Assembly (NCBI RefSeq): GCF_900108175.1
Contig: NZ_FNVO01000012.1
Span: 62,001-126,000 of the forward strand
From: Thermomonospora echinospora
Lineage (GTDB): Bacteria; Actinomycetota; Actinomycetes; Streptosporangiales; Streptosporangiaceae
Length of the DNA stretch: 64,000 nucleotides
Reading direction: 5' to 3'
Part shown: piece after piece, positions 24,011-31,007 of the stretch
Layout: every line of letters starts with the position of its first letter
Position numbering within the stretch: position 1 is the first letter of the stretch
Notes under the pieces: model-generated
Told to the model about the DNA's origin: nothing
What the model saw: the letters and a program-made list of their open reading frames with translations, nothing else
The model's database searches: none
Position numbers and translations under genes: made by a program

Positions 24011-26608
24011 TCACTTCGCCTTGGCGGCTTCCAGGACGGGCACGGCCGCGGCCCGACGTGCGGGCAGCGACGAGGTCGCCAGCGTCGCCGCCGCCGCGCC
24101 CGCCGTCACCATCGGGAACAGCCACCACGGCGGATCCGGGCGCAGGAACGAGCTGCCGGTCGTCACGTGCAGCAGCGCCAGTGTGCCGGTCGCGATCGCG
24201 AGGCCGAGGATCGTGCCGAGGGCTACCACGGTGGCCGCCTCCCAGCGGACGATCGAGCGGATCTGCCTCATGGTCGCGCCCACGGCGCCCAGCAGCCCGA
24301 ATTCCCGGGTGCGTTCGGCGACGCTCATCGACACCGTGGTCGCCATTCCGAACAGCGCGAGCAGCAGCGCCATGCCGACGAAGCCATAGGTCGCGCGCAG
24401 TGGGCGGGTGAGAGAGCCCGACGCCGCGTCCACGTACGCGTCTCGGTCGAGGACCCGCGCACCCGGCACTGCGGCCACGGCGCGCGCCAGGGCCTGCGAG
24501 GAACCGCCACGCACCAGGACCGCCTGGGTCGCGGCGTTGGCATCGAGCCGGTCCATCGTCGCGGGCGCCACGAGCGCCTGCTCGGCGAACAGGTGAGAGG
24601 GGTCGTGGTAGACGCCTGCCACCGTGAGCGTGACCCGGCCCTGGGCGCCCCGCACGACGATCTGCTGGCCGCGCCGGAGTTCCCGTTCCTTCATGACGGT
24701 CGATGACAGCGCGATCTGTCCAGGGCGCAGCGCGGGCGGCCGGCCGCCCAGCCGCAGGACGTCACGCAGCCCGGTCTGCTCGGCGCCGCTGACGAGGAAG
24801 TGGAACGGCTCGGGCTCCTCGCCCGGTTCGAGCCGGTCCGGCGGCGATACGAGCCTGACCCGGGTCCGGGTGAGGGCGGTCGCCCGTGACACCCCGGGCG
24901 TGCCCGCCAGCAGGGCCGCCACGTCCCGGGCCAGCGGGGCGGGCCCGCCCTCGGCGGTCCTGGCGGTCGAGGCGATCGCGTGCTCGGCCGCCAGGACCTG
25001 CCGTCCCGCCTCCTGGAACCGGTCGTGCACCGACAGCGTGACCAGCGCCACGGAGGCGACCAGTGCGACGCCCAGCATCAGCGACGAGGCGGCCGAGGAG
25101 ACCCGGCGCGGGCTGCGGGTGATGGTGGCGTGCGCCAGCCGTCCGGTCTCCCCGCTGACCAGCGTCCCGAGGCGGCCCACCAGCCCGCCCAGCGGCCCGA
25201 CGAAGAACGGGGTGAGGACGGCCAGCCCGGTCACGGCCGACATCGAAGCGAAAAGGACCATCAGTGCGACCGCGAACGTGCGGTCCGGTCCGGGGGGATC
25301 GCCGACGCGGACCGCGACCGCCACCGCGTACCAGAAGCCCGCACCGACGAAGATCGCGAACGCGGCCGGCAGCCGCCGCCGGCGACGCCCCCGGGTCTCG
25401 GTGACGGTGCTGCGCAACGCCTGCACGGGCGAGATGCCCGCGGCACGGTGCGCCGCCCGCCAGGCGGCCAGCTGGGTGACCAGGATCCCGGCCGCGACCG
25501 GGACGGCCAACGCGACCCAGCCGAACTGGGCGCCGGCGGCCGAGACGTCGAATCCGTCCCGCGCGAACAGCCGGGTGATCAGCGCCGACAGCGGATAGCC
25601 CGCGGCCACGCCGCCCACCGAGGCGATCGCGCCCAGCACCAGGGCCTCCAGCCGGATCAGCCGTTTGACCTGCCGCGGCGTGGCGCCGATCGCCCCGAGC
25701 AGCGCCAGCCGCCGGGTGCGCTGCCGTACCAGCGTGCCGAACGTGTTGGCCACCACGAACAGGCCGACGAAGATCGCCACGGAGGCGAGCATGCCGACGA
25801 TGCCGGCGATCGAGGCGCCCTCGCTCGCCGCGGCGGCGGTCTGCGCGTGCCGTACGGACTGCGCGGTGCGCACCGTGGCCGCGCCGCCCAGTTCCCGGGC
25901 CAGCTCACCGCGCAACCGATCGGCGGGCACGCCCGGGGCGGCCTTCAGCCAGACGCTCTGCCAGGTGCCCGCGGGCAGCATCGCGGCGCGCCGCACGGTC
26001 TCGGGCGGGGCCAGCACCAGGTCGCCGGCGGCCACCGCGCTGCGGCCCTGGACGCTGACGATCCCGGCGATCCGCACCCGGCGCGTCTGGCGGGGCAGCG
26101 TCAGCGTCATCGTGTCGCCGACGCGCAGCCTCCCGGCGCGCGACATGTGCCGGACGACCGCCACCTCGCCGTCGGTGGCGGGGGCGCGTCCCGCCTCCAG
26201 CCGGTAGGGGTTCAGCCGTGGGTCGGACACCCAGGGACGCAGCAGCGTACGGCCCTCGGCCGACGCCGTGATCGCCCGTCCGTCGGGACGGGCGGCCGTC
26301 ACCGCCACCGCGGCGTCCCCGGCGGCCGCCGCCACTCCCGGCCGGGACCCGACCTGGTCCAAGCGGATCCGGCCGTCGGGCGGCGCGTACGGGTCGTCCG
26401 CATCCACCGTCCCGCCCTGCACGAGCACGTCAGCGCGGAAGTACTCGCTGGCGTCGCTGCCCGACACCGCCTCCTGCGCGCGCAGCGCGAACTGCAGCGA
26501 GCCTGCGATGAGCGCGATCGATCCCAGTGCCGCCAGCAGCGTGGCGGTCAGCCGCGGCCAGCCCTCGGTGAACGAACGGCGCGCGATGAGCCACATGGCG
26601 TTGCCCAC
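24011..26608 (-). CDS. FtsX-like ABC exporter permease (two FtsX domains)
   Basis: An 865-residue permease with the MacB/FtsX layout. One membrane segment lies at about 20-40, then a large extracellular region, a first FtsX block near 265-400 (GIVGMLASVAIFVGLFVV, RRLALLGAIGATPRQVKRLI), central segments, a second extracellular part, and a second FtsX block near 745-860 (TREFGLLGAVGATMRQIRSI). Such proteins export or extrude lipids, peptides or drugs from the outer face. GTG 26608 follows GGAGG and lies four bases after the ATPase stop; ATG 26596 is an alternative. Same operon as the ATPase and amidohydrolase. Confidence 0.9.
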   Translation of the reverse strand: MGNAMWLIARRSFTEGWPRLTATLLAALGSIALIAGSLQFALRAQEAVSGSDASEYFRADVLVQGGTVDADDPYAPPDGRIRLDQVGSRPGVAAAAGDAAVAVTAARPDGRAITASAEGRTLLRPWVSDPRLNPYRLEAGRAPATDGEVAVVRHMSRAGRLRVGDTMTLTLPRQTRRVRIAGIVSVQGRSAVAAGDLVLAPPETVRRAAMLPAGTWQSVWLKAAPGVPADRLRGELARELGGAATVRTAQSVRHAQTAAAASEGASIAGIVGMLASVAIFVGLFVVANTFGTLVRQRTRRLALLGAIGATPRQVKRLIRLEALVLGAIASVGGVAAGYPLSALITRLFARDGFDVSAAGAQFGWVALAVPVAAGILVTQLAAWRAAHRAAGISPVQALRSTVTETRGRRRRRLPAAFAIFVGAGFWYAVAVAVRVGDPPGPDRTFAVALMVLFASMSAVTGLAVLTPFFVGPLGGLVGRLGTLVSGETGRLAHATITRSPRRVSSAASSLMLGVALVASVALVTLSVHDRFQEAGRQVLAAEHAIASTARTAEGGPAPLARDVAALLAGTPGVSRATALTRTRVRLVSPPDRLEPGEEPEPFHFLVSGAEQTGLRDVLRLGGRPPALRPGQIALSSTVMKERELRRGQQIVVRGAQGRVTLTVAGVYHDPSHLFAEQALVAPATMDRLDANAATQAVLVRGGSSQALARAVAAVPGARVLDRDAYVDAASGSLTRPLRATYGFVGMALLLALFGMATTVSMSVAERTREFGLLGAVGATMRQIRSIVRWEAATVVALGTILGLAIATGTLALLHVTTGSSFLRPDPPWWLFPMVTAGAAAATLATSSLPARRAAAVPVLEAAKAK

Positions 26609-26612
26609 GGCG

Positions 26613-27368
26613 TCAGCCCTCCAGCTTGCGCATGCGGGCGTGCACGGCGTCGATGGTGGGCGCGGCCAGCTCGTCGAGGATCGTCCCGTCGGCCAGGAAA
26701 AGCACCCGGTCGGCGTGTGCGGCGGCCACCGGGTCGTGCGTCACCATGACCACCGTCTGCCGGTAGGAGTCGACGGCCGTGCGCAGGAACCCCAGCACCT
26801 CCGCGCCGGAGCGGGAGTCCAGGTTCCCGGTCGGCTCGTCGGTGAACACCACCTCCGGCCGGGTCAGCAGCGCCCGTGCCACGGCCACCCGCTGCTGCTG
26901 GCCGCCGGACAGCTCCGCAGGCCGGTGGTCCAGCCGCTCGCGCAGCCCGAGCGCGTCCACCAGCGTGTCGAACCAGCGCCGGTCCGCGTGGCGGCCCGCC
27001 AGCCGCCCGGTGAGCCGGATGTTCTCCGCGGCGGTCAGCATCGGCAGCAGGTTGAACGACTGGAAGACGAACCCCATCCGGTCGCGGCGCAACTCCGTGA
27101 GCCGGGTCCGCGACAGGCCGGTGATGTCGACGCCGTCGATGACGACGGTGCCGGAGGTCACGGTGTCCAGTCCGGCCAGGCAGTGCAGGAAGGTCGACTT
27201 CCCCGACCCGGACGGTCCCATGATCGCGGTGAATCGGCCCCGGGTGAACGCCGCCGAGATCCCGCGCAGCGCGGTCACCGCGCCGTCGCCGGCACCATAG
27301 GTCTTGACCACGTCGGCCGCGATCATGACCTGGTCGCGGACGCGCTCGTCGGGCGGGGTCCCGATCAT
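26613..27368 (-). CDS. MacB/LolD-type ABC transporter ATPase
   Basis: A 251-residue ATPase. Walker A is GPSGSGKST (about 51-59), the Q-loop is FVFQSFNLLPMLTA, the signature LSGGQQQRVAVARAL, Walker B VVFTDEPTGNLDS and the switch MVTHDP. This set is typical for the MacB/LolD/FtsE branch that partners FtsX-like permeases. ATG 27368 has GGGAGG eight bases upstream and overlaps the amidohydrolase stop (ATGA). Confidence 0.93.
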   Translation of the reverse strand: MIGTPPDERVRDQVMIAADVVKTYGAGDGAVTALRGISAAFTRGRFTAIMGPSGSGKSTFLHCLAGLDTVTSGTVVIDGVDITGLSRTRLTELRRDRMGFVFQSFNLLPMLTAAENIRLTGRLAGRHADRRWFDTLVDALGLRERLDHRPAELSGGQQQRVAVARALLTRPEVVFTDEPTGNLDSRSGAEVLGFLRTAVDSYRQTVVMVTHDPVAAAHADRVLFLADGTILDELAAPTIDAVHARMRKLEG

Positions 27369-28435
27369 CGCCGTCCTCCCGCGAGGCGGGGGAGCAGGCG
27401 CAGCGCGTTGTCCCGGGCGATGGCCCGGTGCGCGCGGCGGTCCAGACCGGGGTCGCGGTCGAGGTCCGCGGTGTTGCGGGTCACCTCGCGGGCGGAGTTG
27501 GCGGGCCAGTCGGTGCCGAACAGCACGCGGTCGGCGCCGACCGCGCCGAGCAGCGTCGGGGTGGCGTACGGGGACATCGGCAGCGCCGTGTCGTAGTGGA
27601 AGCGCCGGAGCGCCCGCCGGATCTTCGCCGGGTCGGGCCCGTCGTCCTCCCTGCCCCAGCGCTCGGCACGGCCGGCCATGTACGGCAGGAACCCGCCCGC
27701 GTGGGACAAGATGATCGACAGCCGGCGGTAACGGTCCAGGGCCCCGGCGGCGATCAGGCTGAGCGCGGTGCGGGTGGTGTCGAGCAGGAAGTCGCCGAGC
27801 CAGTCTCCCACCCCGGGCACCTCGACGATCCCCTTGGGCGAGAAGGGGTGGGTGAACACGACGGCGCCGCGGCGGTCGAGCTCGGCCAGCAGCGGGTCGA
27901 ACGCCCGGTCGCCGAGGTAGCGCCCGGCGGCCGAGGTGTTGAGCAGCACCCCGTCGGCGCCCAGCTCGTCCAGCGCGTACGCGATCTGCGTGAGCGCCAG
28001 GTCCGGGTGGAGCATGGCCACGTTGGCGAAGAAGCCGAACCGGGTGGGATGGTCGCGCACCAGCTCGGCCAGGGACTCGTTGCACTCGCGCACACCCGAC
28101 TCGGCGACCTTACGGTCCGCGAACACCTCGGCCGGTACGGGTGCGGAGGCCACCCCCACGGCGATGCCGTTGGCCTCCATGGTCGCCAGTGTGCTCGGCA
28201 GGGTCCACTGGGCCCAGGAGGGACCGCCGGTGGGCGGGATGATGCCCTGCTCGATCGCCCATTGCCGCATCCTGCGCGGTACGGCGTGGTGGTGAGTGTC
28301 GATCCGTCCGTACGAGGGCCGGTGCGGGCTCGCGGCGGCGCTGCGCATCGGCAGCGGCACGGGTGCGGTGACGGCCGCCGCCATGCCGGTCGCGGCGGTC
28401 AGCTTGAGTGTGCTCCGGCGGGTCAGTTCGGGCAT
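27365..28435 (-). CDS. Tat-exported ACMSD-like amidohydrolase
   Basis: A 356-residue amidohydrolase of the aminocarboxymuconate-semialdehyde-decarboxylase-like group with an N-terminal twin-arginine signal (TRRSTLKLTAATGMAAAV). The metal ligands are recognisable: DTHHHAVP at about 45, FTHPFSP, SHAGGFLP and the late FGTDWPAN aspartate. ATG 28435 has AGGAG close upstream. The enzyme is expected outside the membrane, folded with its metal. It is first in an operon with an FtsX-type exporter, and a MarR repressor is divergent, so the three may serve a common compound. Reaction unknown (decarboxylase or hydrolase). Confidence 0.86.
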   Translation of the reverse strand: MPELTRRSTLKLTAATGMAAAVTAPVPLPMRSAAASPHRPSYGRIDTHHHAVPRRMRQWAIEQGIIPPTGGPSWAQWTLPSTLATMEANGIAVGVASAPVPAEVFADRKVAESGVRECNESLAELVRDHPTRFGFFANVAMLHPDLALTQIAYALDELGADGVLLNTSAAGRYLGDRAFDPLLAELDRRGAVVFTHPFSPKGIVEVPGVGDWLGDFLLDTTRTALSLIAAGALDRYRRLSIILSHAGGFLPYMAGRAERWGREDDGPDPAKIRRALRRFHYDTALPMSPYATPTLLGAVGADRVLFGTDWPANSAREVTRNTADLDRDPGLDRRAHRAIARDNALRLLPRLAGGRR

Positions 28436-28471
28436 GGACGTCTCCTGGTCGATCGCGGAGGTCTGCGCGCT

Positions 28472-28513
28472 TGAGATAATCTCAGATGAGACTATATCAG
28501 GTAGTACTAGACT
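28472..28513. promoter_or_regulatory. MarR operator and divergent promoter
   Basis: Two overlapping palindromes are present: TGAGAT-A-ATCTCA (28472-28484) and TCTCA-GA-TGAGA (28480-28491). The area is AT-rich. TAGACT (28508-28513) ends six bases before ATG 28520, a leaderless-style -10 for the marR gene. Binding of the repressor would cover both promoters. Confidence 0.6.
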
Positions 28514-28519
28514 GGGCGT

Positions 28520-29017
28520 ATGCTCGACGACCTGCTCGAACGCCTGCTGTCCGGGGAGGGCGGCCCGGCCGCCGATCAGGTGGGGCTCGGCATGCTGCTG
28601 GCCGCGGCCCACAATCAGAGCCGGGAGCGCCTGAACCAGGCGCTGCGTCCGCTGGGCATCAACGTCCGCGGATTCGCCGTACTGCTCGCGCTGCCGATGT
28701 ACGGCCCGGTCAGCCAGCGGGACCTGATCGGCCATATCGGCATCGACAAGTCCACCATGGTCCGGCTCATCGACGAGCTGGAGGACGGGGGACTGGTCTC
28801 CCGCGAGCGGGTGCCGCAGGACCGGCGCGCGTACTCGATCGTGCTGACGCGCCGCGGTGAGCAGACCCTGACGAAGGCACGGCGGATCGCCGAGCAGACG
28901 GACGAGCACATCTTCGGCCGGCTCACCGAGGCCGAACGTCAGCACCTCGTCGAGCTGCTGCGCCGCCTGGCCGAGCACACCGCCCCACCCCGGCCCGACG
29001 CTTCCCACCCGCGATGA
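28520..29017 (+). CDS. MarR-family transcriptional regulator
   Basis: A 165-residue MarR-type winged-helix regulator. The core reads LLALPMYGPVSQRDLIGHIG, then IDKSTMVRLIDELEDGGLVS for the recognition helix and RVPQDRRAYSIVLTRRG for the wing. MarR proteins usually repress until a small, often aromatic, ligand binds. It is divergent from the amidohydrolase/exporter operon, with palindromes between them, so it very likely controls that operon and itself. ATG 28520 appears to be leaderless. Confidence 0.92.
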   Translation: MLDDLLERLLSGEGGPAADQVGLGMLLAAAHNQSRERLNQALRPLGINVRGFAVLLALPMYGPVSQRDLIGHIGIDKSTMVRLIDELEDGGLVSRERVPQDRRAYSIVLTRRGEQTLTKARRIAEQTDEHIFGRLTEAERQHLVELLRRLAEHTAPPRPDASHPR

Positions 29018-29360
29018 TCATCCGGTGGGCCGCAGCGCGTTCATGGGCGATGTGACGCGCCTGTGCGGGCCCAGGTCAGATGTCATTGGCGGATGGCTGC
29101 TCGGACTCGGCTTTGCGGCGTGCGTGGTAGGCGAGCCAGTTGGTTCGGGCGGCGCTGTGACCCCGGCCCGCTCCCGTCGCCGTGACCGCCGGGCTTGTCC
29201 TCGCCCTGCTGCCCGGCTGTCAGGGGTCGCAACCGAAGCCGTTGTGTCTCATGCGGCGCAGCGCAATGGGTGGAGATGAACAGAGTCGTTCATGATCTTT
29301 CGCTGTCCGATTTTGGAGCGCGAGTTAATCAACTTAACGGTTGGCCATATCGACCTGTGG
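29018..29360. other. Non-coding gap before toxin cassette
   Basis: No gene can be supported here. A short minus-strand open stretch (29164 to stop 29076) reads like a protein tail (NWLAYHARRKAES) and may be a remnant, but I cannot name it. The right part is AT-richer and has an inverted repeat GTTAA-TCAAC-TTAAC at 29324-29338, which could be an operator for the cassette. Confidence 0.4.
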
Positions 29361-29390
29361 TGTCAGATCGTCGGACGTGTGCCGTACAGT
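29361..29390 (+). promoter_or_regulatory. Possible promoter of toxin cassette
   Basis: TGTCAG (29361-29366) and TACAGT (29385-29390) are 18 bases apart, giving a start near 29397 and a leader of about 30 bases before GTG 29427, with AAGAAGGGG as ribosome site. Confidence 0.45.
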
Positions 29391-29426
29391 GCGTTTTGGT
29401 CATCGCGGGGAAGAAGGGGTTCGGTC

Positions 29427-30185
29427 GTGAGCACAGAGGGGCCCGTTGGCGATGACGCGCCGGTGCGGGGTTCGGGCGCGGACGCCGAGGGCAGGGTGCG
29501 GGCGGTGGCCGAACGGGCCCGGGTGAAATCGCTGGAGATCCATCCGCGCGTGATGGGACTTCCCGTCGATGAACTGGCCGAATGCAGTCGCACGGCGATC
29601 AATGCCGCATTGGACGATCTGCGCTCCAAACTCCCGTTCGACGCCGCCCCCGGAATGGACGCCGGTGCTGTGACCCGATATCTGGACGAGGTCCAGACAC
29701 AGGGGTTGCAGACCATGGAGGCCCTGACGAGCTCATTGAGCGAGGCCATGAGCCTGCTTCGGGAGAGCGTCACCTTCCAGGGCGGTCCGGCGCCGCATGG
29801 CCTGCACGGCCTGCAGGGCCTGCTGGCGGAATCACAGCGGATGCTGGCGTCCGTGGCCGTCCCGCCGCACGAGCTCCCCGAGCTCGAGGGGACGGGGGAG
29901 GCTGCTCAGGGGCTGGTACGGGCCGTGGCCGAGCCGGGGGGACGGATCCGGAGCCTGGTCGTGGAGAAGCGGGCGATGCGTTCACCGTCCCAGGAACTGG
30001 CCGGTCACCTCGTCACCGCCGTCAACGCCGCACTGGACGATCTGCAGTCGCGTTCGGAGCGGGAGGCCGGATCCGCCGGCATCGACCAGGAGGAGATCTC
30101 CCGGCTTCGGGAGTCGAGCATGCAACAGAGCGCCGACTTCATGCGCTCACTCGCCGACATGATCAATTCGATTCAGCCAAGGTGA
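29427..30185 (+). CDS. Two-domain YbaB/EbfC-like protein of toxin cassette
   Basis: A 252-residue protein made of two similar halves. Each half has the YbaB-like pattern of a short strand pair followed by a long helix: GRVRAVAERARVKSLEIHPR with DELAECSRTAINAALDDL, and GLVRAVAEPGGRIRSLVVEK with QELAGHLVTAVNAALDDL. YbaB proteins are small nucleoid-associated dimers; in actinobacteria relatives often precede WXG100 genes of type VII-linked toxin loci. Here the duplication could give an intramolecular dimer. Each half ends in a further helical, coiled-coil-like part. GTG 29427 is chosen from the ribosome site; the earlier ATG 29292 lies before the promoter candidate. The role in the cassette (chaperone, regulator or structural) is unknown. 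Confidence 0.68.
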   Translation: MSTEGPVGDDAPVRGSGADAEGRVRAVAERARVKSLEIHPRVMGLPVDELAECSRTAINAALDDLRSKLPFDAAPGMDAGAVTRYLDEVQTQGLQTMEALTSSLSEAMSLLRESVTFQGGPAPHGLHGLQGLLAESQRMLASVAVPPHELPELEGTGEAAQGLVRAVAEPGGRIRSLVVEKRAMRSPSQELAGHLVTAVNAALDDLQSRSEREAGSAGIDQEEISRLRESSMQQSADFMRSLADMINSIQPR

Positions 30186-30189
30186 CCCA

Positions 30190-30513
30190 GTGGGCAACGA
30201 ACTGCAGGCACGCACCGGCGACCTGCGGAGCGCGGGTGAGCGGCTCCGTCTGGCCGGGCAGCGGCTTGACGCCGACTACAAGGCGCTGAGCGGGCAGATT
30301 CAGGGTTTGGGCGGGGTGTTCGGGGAGGACATGATCAGCTCCCTGCTCAAGGCCTCCTATGAGTCGGCCGAGGGGGTGGCGGCCGACTGTTACACCTCCG
30401 CCGCCGAGGGCTATGCCGATTTCGGCGCCGGGCTGGCGACGATGGCCGGTCATCTGGACGACACCGAGCGGGAGAACACCGACGGCGTCCAGCAGATAGG
30501 GATGCAGATCTGA
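30190..30513 (+). CDS. WXG100/EspC-like small secreted partner
   Basis: A 107-residue helical protein without a signal peptide. It has the layout of WXG100-superfamily proteins: a first helix (LRSAGERLRLAGQRLDADY), a turn around GVFGEDMISSLLKASYESA, and a second helix ending in GLATMAGHLDDTERENTDG. The W-x-G itself is missing, as in EspC-type relatives that have the G-x-D turn. Such proteins form helical hairpin pairs for type VII secretion. GTG 30190 follows the preceding stop by four bases; the stop overlaps the next ATG by one base. No secretion ATPase (EccC) is in the window. Confidence 0.7.
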   Translation: MGNELQARTGDLRSAGERLRLAGQRLDADYKALSGQIQGLGGVFGEDMISSLLKASYESAEGVAADCYTSAAEGYADFGAGLATMAGHLDDTERENTDGVQQIGMQI

Positions 30514-31007
30514 TGGGCCTGGTACTGCCCGGCCAGTTGGCGGGCCTGCTGGAGGACCTCGGCTACTTCTGGCCCAACAGCGACGAGACCAAGATGCTCC
30601 AGATGGGCCAGCTGTGGATGGAGCATGGCGGCAAGGTGTCGGCCACGGTCCAGCAGGCTGATCAGGCTGTCCAGAGCGCCCTGTCGAGCAACCAGGGCCA
30701 GGGGATGGAGGCGTTCAAGGCCAAGTGGGAGGCTGAGGACTCGGCCCATCGGGTGGCTCAGGACGGTGTCAGCGGAGCCCGCGTGATCGGGGCGGCGTTG
30801 TTCGCCTGCGCGATGATCGTGCTGGCGTTGAAGATCACGGTGATCATTCAGTTGACGCTGCTGCTGATCCAGATCATCCAGGCCATCGCCGCCTCGGTCG
30901 CCACCTTCGGCGCCTCCCTGGCGTGGATTCCGGTGGCCAAGAAGCTGGCCGACCTGGCCATCAACTTCGCCATCAGCAAGGCGGTGGAGGCCCTCCTTGG
31001 CTCCTAA
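30513..31007 (+). CDS. CpnT-N-like secretion/membrane protein
   Basis: A 164-residue protein. The N-terminal half resembles the WXG-like N-terminal domain of CpnT-type toxins (FWPNSDETKMLQMGQLW, then a helix rich in Gln and Ala). From about residue 88 two strongly hydrophobic stretches follow (VIGAALFACAMIVLALKI and LLLIQIIQAIAASVATF), ending in an amphipathic tail. In known toxins this domain is fused to the toxin; here it is a separate gene that overlaps the Rhs gene by 11 bases. It probably forms the targeting partner or channel for the Rhs protein. ATG 30513 overlaps the WXG gene stop. Confidence 0.7.
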   Translation: MGLVLPGQLAGLLEDLGYFWPNSDETKMLQMGQLWMEHGGKVSATVQQADQAVQSALSSNQGQGMEAFKAKWEAEDSAHRVAQDGVSGARVIGAALFACAMIVLALKITVIIQLTLLLIQIIQAIAASVATFGASLAWIPVAKKLADLAINFAISKAVEALLGS

